Assembly: GCA_013329495.1 (NCBI GenBank)
Contig: DUKC01000197.1
Location: forward strand, 1,814 to 12,621
DNA from: Thermoplasmata archaeon
GTDB lineage: Archaea > Thermoplasmatota > E2 > UBA9212
DNA: 10,808 nt
Direction: 5' to 3'
The position numbers and the translations under genes were made by a program. Position 1 is the first letter of the stretch. Each line of letters opens with the position of its first letter. This document shows, piece by piece, positions 1-6,617 of the stretch. The notes under the pieces were generated by a model. It did no database searches and was not told the origin of the DNA. It saw only the letters and a program-made list of their open reading frames with translations.

Positions 1-749
1 ACATCTAAGACGGTTGTTTTTCCTCCCACACCCATGGGTCCAACCCCCAGTTCATTTGCTTTTTCTGTAAGCTCTTTTTCGAGGTCTGCGATTTGCTTCT
101 CTTTGTGATGCTCCCCAGTGCGCCTGAGAATGGCGTGTTTTGCCAAATTCAAAGCAATGTTGGCTCCTCCTCCCAGTCCCACTCCAACAATAGTTGGTGG
201 GCAGGGTTTTCCTGCCATTTGTGCAATCCAATCAAGAACAACTTCTTTCACTCCTTTCAGCCCTCTGCCAGGCGACATCATAACCAAATGAGCCATGTTT
301 TCACTTCCTCCGCCTTTAAGCAAAAGGTTTATTTTCAACTCGTCGCCATCGGTTAATTCCCATTGAATATAGGGTATATGTTTTCCTATGTTGTTTCCCG
401 GATTTTTATGAGTTAAGGGATCAATTGTATTGGGCCTAAGTGGAGTTTCTTTCGTTGCTCTCCTTGCTACTTTTTCCAGCACGGGCCTAATCTTTCCAAC
501 ATCCTTTATGCATGGAAATGAAGACCCAACCTCAATAAAGAAGGTTATTGTTCCCGTGTCCTGGCAAATAGGTATCCCTTTAGTTTTTCCTATCTCTATG
601 GCTTTTAGCATTGTTTCTATCTGCCCTCTTGCAGGACCTTCTTCTCTCTCTTTGGCTCGTTTTAGTGCTTCAAGCGTGGCTGGTGTTATTGTGGTTGCTG
701 TTCTCTTTATGACTTCAACCAATCCATCTTCAAGTAATTTCATATCCAT
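1..749 (-). CDS. Class I fumarate hydratase / tartrate dehydratase, alpha subunit (3' end beyond window)
   Basis: My translation of the minus strand gives 249 residues with no stop before the window edge. It matches the N-terminal catalytic subunit of two-subunit [4Fe-4S] hydro-lyases, which interconvert fumarate and malate (or act on tartrate) in the cytoplasm. Visible landmarks are ICQDTGT (first cluster cysteine), LLKGGGSEN, KPCPPTIVGVGLGGGAN (second cluster cysteine) and GVGPMGVGGKTT near the cut end. The third cluster cysteine of the family normally lies further on, outside the window. The start chosen is the first ATG of MDMKLLEDG at 749, only a few bases below the predicted transcription start. 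A second ATG two codons later is possible. The beta subunit would be expected just past the left edge. Fumarase versus tartrate dehydratase cannot be settled from this part. In an archaeon a role in an incomplete citric acid cycle is the likelier use (inference). Confidence 0.9.
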   Translation of the reverse strand, partial: MDMKLLEDGLVEVIKRTATTITPATLEALKRAKEREEGPARGQIETMLKAIEIGKTKGIPICQDTGTITFFIEVGSSFPCIKDVGKIRPVLEKVARRATKETPLRPNTIDPLTHKNPGNNIGKHIPYIQWELTDGDELKINLLLKGGGSENMAHLVMMSPGRGLKGVKEVVLDWIAQMAGKPCPPTIVGVGLGGGANIALNLAKHAILRRTGEHHKEKQIADLEKELTEKANELGVGPMGVGGKTTVLD

Positions 750-779
750 CTTAATCCCACTAAGAACATCTGATTGGGA

Positions 780-787
780 TATATAAA
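780..787 (-). promoter_or_regulatory. TATA box for the fumarase gene
   Basis: The minus strand reads TTTATATA here, a good archaeal box A. Placing the transcription start about 26 bases downstream puts it near 757, so the leader would be only about 8 bases. That agrees with the weak ribosome site before the ATG at 749. It suggests the fumarase gene has its own promoter and does not depend on read-through from the PAS gene. Confidence 0.55.
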
Positions 788-856
788 TCTTATACAATCT
801 GCGATTTTGGTAGCAATAATGGCACAAACGGGGCTTCTCTGTTGTGTCTAATTTGG

Positions 857-868
857 CCAAAAACAAAC
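857..868 (-). terminator. Possible U-tract terminator after the PAS gene
   Basis: About 50 bases after the PAS gene stop the transcript would read GUUUGUUUUUGG. Archaeal RNA polymerase often terminates at such U-tracts without a strong hairpin, and I see no convincing stem next to it. The rest of the 750-913 gap shows no gene. Confidence 0.25.
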
Positions 869-913
869 GGGCACGATACGCGGGTTTGTTGTTGACGCTT
901 TGTCAGATTTGCA

Positions 914-2416
914 TCACTGGGTTACATCCTCGATAACAAAAATGTACTCTGTGACTTTCCCACTTTCATCTTTAATAGTCCCTACATTAATCCTTACGAC
1001 TATGTGGAAACCTCCCTTGGTAATCCATGGTATTTCGAATGCAGGCATTTCATCGTACTTCTCTCTCTGCTCTTCAATGATTTTGGTAGCTTTATCGGTG
1101 TTAAATGGCTGGGACTCAATTTTTTTCCCCAGCATCTCGCTGATACCATAACCTGTAATTCTTTCCATTGTGGAGTTGATCCTGCTCCATTTTCTTTCAG
1201 GATCATCCGCTTTATAGGTGACTATGCCAACCGGAATGTTCTCTATTATGCTCTGGGCTCCTCCGAGTTCCTTAACTTTGCTTTCCAACACGTCAAATAT
1301 TCTGTTTGCGTTCTCACCCATCCTCTTGTAATCATCACCTAAAGAGTCCATATCCACTCTTGCCGACAGCTCACCCTCTTGTGCAACTCGATCTATTCCA
1401 TCTCTCAAGAGCACTAGATTTCTTTTGATCTCCAACTCCCTCTCACGCAATTCGGTGACATCAATGGACACGTCCAAACGAGACATGCCTTTCCCGTAAG
1501 GGATTTCAATCGTTTTGAGTATTCTGATTTGCCCGTCTTTTGTTCCATACGGCACCTCACCCGCTGCTACGCTTCTCTTTTCCGCAATCGCATCCCATAA
1601 TTTTCTGATTGCATCTGTGTATCCTACACCCATGTATGGCAAACCACTCCGACAAACAAACGGTGAATCAAATGCTCGTTTCCCGATAAGCTCATCCTTT
1701 TCCCATCCCAAAAGTCTCGTAAACTCATCGTTTATCAAGCAGCATCTTCCTACTTCGTCGGACATCCAAATTGCAGCAGGAAGATTTTCTATCAATGATT
1801 GGTTGAACTTTCTAGCAGCTTCAAGTTCTTCCTCACGCTTTCGAAACTCAGTTATGTCCATTATTATCATGACTCTTCCCAGTATTTCTTCCTGATGCCT
1901 CAGGGCTTTTTCCATAACCAGTGCAACTCTTTTGCTTCCATCTTTTGCAAGAAGCTCCCTCTGACTCTTTAAGATCTCTCCACTGGGAATCTTTTCCAGG
2001 ATTAGCTTATTTTCTTCTTCTACGTCTTTAGCTCGTTCAGGCAATATAAAGGGCTGTTCTATTGTCCTGTTACCCAACAATTTTTTTGGGCTCCATCCCC
2101 ATGTGCTCGTCCATGCCGAGTTTACCTTTATCCACTTGTCTTCTTTGTCAATCACCGCAAGCATGCCTGGGCTGTTTTCTATTATGTTCTCTGTAAATTT
2201 CATGTTCTCAATCACTTTTCTCTTATCTTCTCTAAGCTCAGTCAACTGGTCCTTAACGTCTTCCACAAGATCGTTCAACACCCCCTCAATCTTGCTTTCA
2301 TTTTCATCCATCGTGCTTGCAATCTGCTCCCTGTTTTTCTTCAGAGAGTCTAAGACTCTTTTAAAATCTTCCAAATCTTTCTCAATCCTATCATAGGAAT
2401 TCTTTTTTATCATCAT
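914..2416 (-). CDS. Sensor protein with three PAS domains, no output domain
   Basis: A 500-residue soluble protein. Residues 1-75 are charged and heptad-like, consistent with a coiled coil. PAS domain 1 spans about 75-192 (starts IIENSPGMLAVID, ends VMIIMDITEFRKREEE). PAS 2 spans about 205-325 (LIENLPAAIWMSDEVG, ends LDVSIDVTELRERE). A helical, HAMP-like linker lies at about 330-385. PAS 3 spans about 388-500 (IIENIPVGIVTYKADD, ends FVIEDVTQ at the C-terminus). I see no transmembrane segment, histidine kinase, receiver, GGDEF or DNA-binding domain. PAS domains bind small ligands or cofactors, or mediate signalling contacts; the ligand here is unknown. PAS 2 carries a Cys225-Cys226 pair and Cys255, which might be redox-sensitive (inference). 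The start is supported by GGAGTG ahead of the ATG. It probably passes signals by protein contact or dimerisation with a partner encoded elsewhere. Confidence 0.88.
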   Translation of the reverse strand: MMIKKNSYDRIEKDLEDFKRVLDSLKKNREQIASTMDENESKIEGVLNDLVEDVKDQLTELREDKRKVIENMKFTENIIENSPGMLAVIDKEDKWIKVNSAWTSTWGWSPKKLLGNRTIEQPFILPERAKDVEEENKLILEKIPSGEILKSQRELLAKDGSKRVALVMEKALRHQEEILGRVMIIMDITEFRKREEELEAARKFNQSLIENLPAAIWMSDEVGRCCLINDEFTRLLGWEKDELIGKRAFDSPFVCRSGLPYMGVGYTDAIRKLWDAIAEKRSVAAGEVPYGTKDGQIRILKTIEIPYGKGMSRLDVSIDVTELRERELEIKRNLVLLRDGIDRVAQEGELSARVDMDSLGDDYKRMGENANRIFDVLESKVKELGGAQSIIENIPVGIVTYKADDPERKWSRINSTMERITGYGISEMLGKKIESQPFNTDKATKIIEEQREKYDEMPAFEIPWITKGGFHIVVRINVGTIKDESGKVTEYIFVIEDVTQ

Positions 2417-2478
2417 GCCACTCCAATATTTATTTCTATTCTTTAATTATGCTTTATCTCTTAAAATAATTTGTGTTG

Positions 2479-2498
2479 TTATTAATTGTTATTAATTG
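2479..2498. repeat. Perfect tandem repeat of a 10-base AT-rich unit
   Basis: The unit TTATTAATTG occurs twice in direct succession. Each copy contains the self-complementary core ATTAAT. It lies in the 184-base gap between the Lrp-type gene and the PAS gene, about 60-80 bases upstream of the PAS start. That is a reasonable distance for a regulator-binding site, but it may just be AT-rich promoter DNA. A possible weak TATA-like stretch, ATTATTTTAA on the minus strand at 2461-2470, lies between it and the PAS gene. Confidence 0.45.
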
Positions 2499-2547
2499 GA
2501 CAAAATTGCTGCTTAAAAATAATTGAGATGCGTTTTAATGGAGCGAA

Positions 2548-2583
2548 GCAGGCTTTAACCTAATTTTTTGTTTTTAAACCTGC
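2548..2583 (-). terminator. Inverted repeat downstream of the Lrp-type gene, possible terminator
   Basis: GCAGGCTTTAA (2548-2558) pairs with TTAAACCTGC (2574-2583), giving a ten-pair stem with one bulged base and a 15-base loop. It begins 18 bases past the stop of the regulator gene, so an mRNA 3'-end structure is the natural reading. There is no U-run directly after the stem. The nearest is AUUUUU on the transcript at about 2515-2522. The role is therefore uncertain. Confidence 0.35.
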
Positions 2584-2600
2584 AAAACCTTTTCTACAAC

Positions 2601-3050
2601 TCAAGAAATCTTGCAGAAGAAATCCTCTTTGAACACTTTCATTACCATCCAACTCATGGTGTGAGCAACGTGTGGCATTGCAGAGACCATTCTTATGAAT
2701 TCAAAAAGTTCGTTCTTGTCCTTGAATCTCTGGATCACCAGCAGGTCAAAATCTCCCGTCACATCATAGATTGCGTGGACGTTTTCTACGTCCTTTAGCT
2801 TCTTCACAACATCCACAATCCATTTGCCCGAATCCAGGTCAATTGCAACAACTGCCGTAAACCATTCTCCAAACTTTTCTAGGTTAAGCTTTATTGTGTA
2901 CTTCTCTATTATCCCCTCCCTCTCCAACTTTTTTACTCTATTGAAGACCGTTGTTTCAGAAACGCCCACCGCTTTTGCAAGGTCTTTAAAGCTTTGCTTA
3001 GAGTCGGCTTGAAGAGCTTTAATTATCTTTTCATCTACCCCATCCATCAT
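2601..3050 (-). CDS. Lrp/AsnC-family transcriptional regulator
   Basis: From the ATG at 3050 this encodes 149 residues, the usual family length. Residues 3-60 form the N-terminal winged helix-turn-helix: DEKIIKALQADSKQSFKDLA followed by VGVSETTVFNRVKKLEREG, with GIIEKYTIKLN as the wing. Residues about 65-149 look like the RAM/AsnC ligand-binding and oligomerisation domain (FTAVVAIDLDSG, HAIYDVTGDFDLLVI, ending in MVMKVFKEDFF). Such proteins bind DNA as dimers to octamers and respond to amino acids or other small metabolites. An in-frame ATG at 3119 would add 23 residues. Both starts lack a ribosome site, and both lie about 26 bases below a TATA-like box, so either mRNA could be leaderless. 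I prefer 3050 because homologues begin there. It diverges from the hdr-mvh operon, which makes it a candidate regulator of that operon as well as of itself (inference). Confidence 0.9.
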   Translation of the reverse strand: MMDGVDEKIIKALQADSKQSFKDLAKAVGVSETTVFNRVKKLEREGIIEKYTIKLNLEKFGEWFTAVVAIDLDSGKWIVDVVKKLKDVENVHAIYDVTGDFDLLVIQRFKDKNELFEFIRMVSAMPHVAHTMSWMVMKVFKEDFFCKIS

Positions 3051-3072
3051 GTAAAATAAAAGCGAAGACTGC

Positions 3073-3080
3073 CTTAAATA
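3073..3080 (-). promoter_or_regulatory. TATA-like box giving a leaderless start at 3050
   Basis: The minus strand reads TATTTAAG, centred about 26 bases above the ATG at 3050. Transcription would begin at or next to that ATG. This fits the lack of any Shine-Dalgarno sequence before it. Confidence 0.35.
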
Positions 3081-3140
3081 TTTTTTCATTTCCTTTGCGA
3101 TTTTTTTTGATATAATCAACTTTTTTGGCGAAAATAAGCA

Positions 3141-3150
3141 AAATTATATA
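3141..3150 (-). promoter_or_regulatory. Alternative TATA box of the Lrp-type gene
   Basis: The minus strand reads TATATAATTT. Transcription would start near 3120, next to the alternative ATG at 3119. By its match to box A it is the stronger of the two candidates. It lies about 30 bases from the divergent hdrA box, so a protein bound between them could affect both directions. Confidence 0.4.
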
Positions 3151-3173
3151 AAAAAGCCTCTTCTACCAAAAGA

Positions 3174-3181
3174 TTTATAAA
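3174..3181 (+). promoter_or_regulatory. TATA box of the hdr-mvh operon
   Basis: TTTATAAA is preceded by a purine-rich CCAAAAGA stretch (3166-3173) that fits a BRE. Transcription would start near 3204, leaving a leader of about 16 bases that contains GAGATG, a partial ribosome site. A second AT-rich box at 3189-3200 (TTATATTATATT) would instead give a leaderless hdrA mRNA. I cannot choose between them from sequence alone. Confidence 0.5.
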
Positions 3182-3219
3182 AAATAGGTTATATTATATT
3201 ATGTAGAGATGCCAAAAGG

Positions 3220-6213
3220 ATGTTAAAACGGGATGTTTTGGTAATCGGCGGCGGAATTTCGGGCGTTCAGGCAGCGCTGGACCTGGCTGATAAGGGTTAT
3301 AAGGTCTGTTTGGTTGACAAGCAGCCAAGCATCGGCGGCAAGATGGTCAAGCTTGACAAAACTTTTCCTACAAATGATTGTTCAATCTGCATTTCATCAC
3401 CAAAGATGGTTGAGGTTTCAAGGCACAAAAATATAGATCTATTGACCTATTCCGAGGTGAAGAGAGTAGATGGGGATGCAGGAGACTTCAGGGTTAGAAT
3501 ATGGAAACGAACGAAATATGTCGATCCCCAAAAATGCACGGGCTGTGCGGACTGTGAGAAAGCGTGTCCCGTTGAGGTTGTAAATCAATTCAACGAGCGT
3601 CTGTCAAAGCGCAAGGCAATCTACATAGAATTTCCCCAGGCGGTTCCTCTAACCTACACGATAGACTACAAGAATTGTATAGGATGCGGAGCTTGTGACC
3701 GGGTCTGTGAGGCCAATGCCATTTCTTTTCTTGAGCGTTCACAAGAGATAAATTTGGAGGTCGGAAGCATCATTGTCGCGTCTGGTTTTGAGCAGCTTGA
3801 GCCAAGCATAAGAGGAGAGTATGGGTATGGAGTGTATGAGAATGTGATAACTTCCCTCCAATACGAAAGGTTGTTGTCTTCTTCTGGACCAACCCAGGGA
3901 AAGGTGCTGAGACCCTCAGACGGAAAACCCCCGAAAAAGGTAGCCTGGATCCAGTGTGTTGGGTCCAGATGTCAAGAGCAAGGCTACCCCTATTGTTCAA
4001 GAGTCTGCTGCATGTACGCAACGAAAGAGGCCTCAATAACCAAAGAGGAGGACCCCACCAAGAAAATTTACGTGTTTTATATGGATATAAGAGCATATGG
4101 CAAGGACTTTCAACAGTACTACGACAAGGCGAAGAAGATCGGCATAAAATACATAAGAAGCAGACCCGCAAAGGTGTATGAAAACCTGGACAGATCATTG
4201 AAAGTCAAGTACGAAGACACCCAAACTGGAGAGATCAAGGATCTGGACGTGGACCTGCTGGTATTGTCCTCCGCGATAATTCCCTCCCGGGACAACTTGA
4301 AGCTGGCAAAAGTCCTGAGGATTGAGGTGGATGAGCACGGATTCATCAAGTCCAAAGACCTGCTGCTTGATCCAACCTCCTCAACCAGGGAAGGCATCTA
4401 CATAGCGGGGTGCGCTCAAGGACCAAAAGACATTCCCGATTCTGTAGCCCAAGCCTCAGGCGCTGCGGCTATGGCTCTGGGTCCGATCAAAGACAGAAAG
4501 AGAATGACCCGAGTTGAGAAGCGAAAGGAGATTGATGTCAGCAAAGCAGAGCCAAGGATCGGAGTTTTCGTGTGCAACTGTGGAAAAAACATAGGAGGAT
4601 TCCTGGACGTTGGTGGGGTTGCGGAGTCCGCAAAAAAGCTTCCAAACGTGGAGTGGGTCGAAGAGGATATGTTTACGTGCTCCGAAGACACTCAAAAGAG
4701 AATAAAACAGGCAATTGCCGAGCACAATCTAAACAGGATAGTCGTGGCCGCGTGCTCCCCAAGAACCCACGCCCCTCTGTTTCAGGACACGATGGAAGAG
4801 GCAGGACTGAACAGGTATCTGTTTGAGATGGCAAACATAAGAAATCAATGTTCCTGGGTTCACTCCAAAGAAAAGGATAAGGCTACGGGAAAGGCAAAGG
4901 ATCTGGTGAGAATGGCCGTCGCAAAAGCCTCCCTGTTAACTCCCTTGCAAGAGAGCGAAATAACGGTCAGGAGGCAGGCCTTAATCATCGGCGGTGGAAT
5001 TGCAGGAATGAAGGCAGCTCTCATCCTTGCAGATATCGGAGTGAGGGTGTATCTGGTTGAAAGGGAGCCCAAACTCGGCGGTAAACTGAGAGACATCTAC
5101 AAACTGTTTCCATCTGACATTGAAGCAGAAAAAGTCCTGCACAAAATGATCGGTGAGGTAAAAGAAGACAAGAACATTAGAGTCTACACCGGCTGCCAGG
5201 TCAAAGAAATTGATGGTTACATAGGAAACTGGGAGGTTGAGTTTACAAATGGCAGGCATGCGGTGGTCTCTACCGTGATAATAGCAACAGGATCCCAGGA
5301 AATTGAGCCGCCGGCATCTTACGGGTACAAAAAGAGCGGCCAAATAATGACTCAGCTGGAGCTTGAAAGGACTCTCAAAGAAGGAAAGATAGACAAAAAG
5401 GCCAAGAACATCGTGTTCATAAACTGCGTGGGTTCTATGACCGAAGAACGGCCCTGGTGCTGTAGAATAGGATGCGGCAACTCACTCAAGAATGCAAAGC
5501 TCTTGAAGGAGAAGATCCCAGGTGCCAACGTGTGGGTTCTGTATAAAGATATGAGAGCGTTCGGTAAGGAAGAGGAGGAGTATTATAGGAGTGCTCAGCA
5601 GCTTGGAGTTGTGTTTATAAGATACGACCAGGATCCAAAAGTCACCGTTGGAAACAAAGTGAACGTTGAGGTTCTGGACAGCCTGCTGGGCGAATCTTTA
5701 GAAATTGATGCGAATCTTGTTGTTTTGACGTGCCAACTCGAGGGTGATTCTTCTGTGGGCAACCTAAAGCGCATGTTAAAGGTCGCGGCAGATTCCGGAA
5801 ACTTCTACCAGGAGGCTCACGTGAAGCTGAGACCCCTGGACTTTGCGACAGATGGCGTTTATGTTTGCGGCTCCGCTCATTATCCAAAGAACCTGAGCGA
5901 TGCAATATCCCAGGCCGAGGGTGCGGCATCAAGAGCTGCAATTCCGATGCTGAAGGGATTTACCAAGAGTGAAGGGATAGTGGCCAGTGTGGATGAGGAC
6001 CTCTGTTCAGGGTGCAAACTCTGCATCGCGGTCTGTCCCTACTCAGCGATAGAGTTTGATGAGGAAAAGAAGGTTGCTCGAATAAATGAGGTTTTGTGCA
6101 AGGGATGCGGCTCCTGTCCCTCAGCATGTCCAAGCGGAGCTCTGCAGCAAAAGGGGTACACCGACAAACAGATTTCTTCGATGGTAGAGGCAGCCTTCGA
6201 GGAGGTGAGCTGA
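3220..6213 (+). CDS. hdrA: Double-module HdrA: heterodisulfide reductase subunit A with two FAD domains
   Basis: Cytoplasmic flavin and iron-sulfur subunit, the proposed electron-bifurcating centre of the Hdr-Mvh complex. It has 997 residues against about 650 usually. Module 1: FAD fold at 1-95 (GGGISG at 10-15, CSIC at 54-57); inserted ferredoxin domain with two CxxCxxCxxxC sets (C106/109/112/116 and C153/156/159/163); rest of the FAD domain to about 425, including CVGSR at 246, YCSRVCC and CAQGPKDIPDS at 398. Module 2: the domain normally at the HdrA N-terminus at 445-575 (CNC 452-454, C487, C512, C544); second FAD domain from 587 (GGGIAG 591-596) with no ferredoxin insert; C-terminal ferredoxin with C929/932/935/939 and C960/963/966/970. 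Together that is one set of HdrA iron-sulfur domains with two flavin sites. The start follows an archaeal TATA box. The stop overlaps mvhD, and SD GGAGGTGA lies inside its last codons. Related large HdrA forms exist in some anaerobes; how close this one is cannot be told here. Confidence 0.93.
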   Translation: MLKRDVLVIGGGISGVQAALDLADKGYKVCLVDKQPSIGGKMVKLDKTFPTNDCSICISSPKMVEVSRHKNIDLLTYSEVKRVDGDAGDFRVRIWKRTKYVDPQKCTGCADCEKACPVEVVNQFNERLSKRKAIYIEFPQAVPLTYTIDYKNCIGCGACDRVCEANAISFLERSQEINLEVGSIIVASGFEQLEPSIRGEYGYGVYENVITSLQYERLLSSSGPTQGKVLRPSDGKPPKKVAWIQCVGSRCQEQGYPYCSRVCCMYATKEASITKEEDPTKKIYVFYMDIRAYGKDFQQYYDKAKKIGIKYIRSRPAKVYENLDRSLKVKYEDTQTGEIKDLDVDLLVLSSAIIPSRDNLKLAKVLRIEVDEHGFIKSKDLLLDPTSSTREGIYIAGCAQGPKDIPDSVAQASGAAAMALGPIKDRKRMTRVEKRKEIDVSKAEPRIGVFVCNCGKNIGGFLDVGGVAESAKKLPNVEWVEEDMFTCSEDTQKRIKQAIAEHNLNRIVVAACSPRTHAPLFQDTMEEAGLNRYLFEMANIRNQCSWVHSKEKDKATGKAKDLVRMAVAKASLLTPLQESEITVRRQALIIGGGIAGMKAALILADIGVRVYLVEREPKLGGKLRDIYKLFPSDIEAEKVLHKMIGEVKEDKNIRVYTGCQVKEIDGYIGNWEVEFTNGRHAVVSTVIIATGSQEIEPPASYGYKKSGQIMTQLELERTLKEGKIDKKAKNIVFINCVGSMTEERPWCCRIGCGNSLKNAKLLKEKIPGANVWVLYKDMRAFGKEEEEYYRSAQQLGVVFIRYDQDPKVTVGNKVNVEVLDSLLGESLEIDANLVVLTCQLEGDSSVGNLKRMLKVAADSGNFYQEAHVKLRPLDFATDGVYVCGSAHYPKNLSDAISQAEGAASRAAIPMLKGFTKSEGIVASVDEDLCSGCKLCIAVCPYSAIEFDEEKKVARINEVLCKGCGSCPSACPSGALQQKGYTDKQISSMVEAAFEEVS
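6201..6208 (+). promoter_or_regulatory. Ribosome binding site of mvhD inside the hdrA end
   Basis: GGAGGTGA lies four bases before the ATG at 6213. It decides the mvhD start and excludes an in-frame ATG at 6096, which would give a longer, unrelated N-terminus. Confidence 0.75.
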
Positions 6214-6614
6214 TGGTGTTCGAGCCCAAGATCCTGGCATTCCTGTGCAACTGGTGCAGCTATGCGGGTGCTGACCTTGCCGGGGTGTCCAGATTTCAGT
6301 ATCCCCCAAATGTGTTGCCCATAAGAGTCATGTGTTCTAGCAGGGTGTCTCCCGAGCACATCTTTCAGGCTTTTGACCAGGGGGCAGACGGCGTGTTTGT
6401 TGCAGGATGCCATCCCGGGGATTGTCACTACATAAACGGAAACTACAAGACCCTGAGAAAGGTCAAACTGACCAAGAAGATGCTGGAGCAGATCGGGATC
6501 AACCCAAAAAGGCTCAGGCTCGAGTGGATTTCCTCTGTCGAAGGGGTCAAGTTTGCAGAGGTTGTGAGGGAAATGACCGAAGAGCTCAAGGAGCTGGGTC
6601 CTATTGAGAGGTGA
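6213..6614 (+). CDS. mvhD: MvhD, [2Fe-2S] electron-transfer subunit linking hydrogenase to HdrA
   Basis: A 133-residue protein, the normal size for free-standing MvhD. It carries the family's five cysteines: C12 and C15 (LCNWCSYAGAD), C41 (IRVMCSSRV), C66 and C71 (VAGCHPGDCHY). In the known complex MvhD carries electrons from the hydrogenase small subunit MvhG to the flavin of HdrA. The start ATG overlaps the hdrA stop (TGATG), which indicates translational coupling. In some archaea MvhD is fused to HdrA; here it is a separate gene. Its stop lies three bases before the lipoprotein gene, not before mvhG as would be expected. Confidence 0.95.
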   Translation: MVFEPKILAFLCNWCSYAGADLAGVSRFQYPPNVLPIRVMCSSRVSPEHIFQAFDQGADGVFVAGCHPGDCHYINGNYKTLRKVKLTKKMLEQIGINPKRLRLEWISSVEGVKFAEVVREMTEELKELGPIER

Positions 6615-6617
6615 GAA

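Noticed and set aside
430..786. 118-residue plus-strand frame with hydrophobic, Ser-rich sequence
   Set aside because: It is antisense to the fumarase alpha gene, whose family motifs are unambiguous on the minus strand.
3209..3226. Five-codon upstream frame (MPKGC, stop) overlapping the hdrA start
   Set aside because: It has no ribosome site and is within chance expectation for this length. Attenuation cannot be argued from one instance.
3770..4198. 142-residue open frame on the minus strand inside hdrA
   Set aside because: It lies opposite intact hdrA coding sequence, has Cys/His/Arg-rich low-complexity content, and shows no recognisable domain or start signal.
6096..6212. N-terminal extension of mvhD from an earlier in-frame ATG
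   Set aside because: The extension overlaps the hdrA C-terminal ferredoxin in another frame and has no family similarity. The ATG at 6213 has a strong ribosome site and gives the normal MvhD N-terminus.
3220..6213. Possibility that the long hdrA is two genes joined by a sequencing error
   Set aside because: The frame is continuous. The linker at about 425-445 is an ordinary charged linker, and I noticed no start codon with a ribosome site where a second gene would begin. The halves lack complementary domains, so neither would be a normal HdrA by itself.
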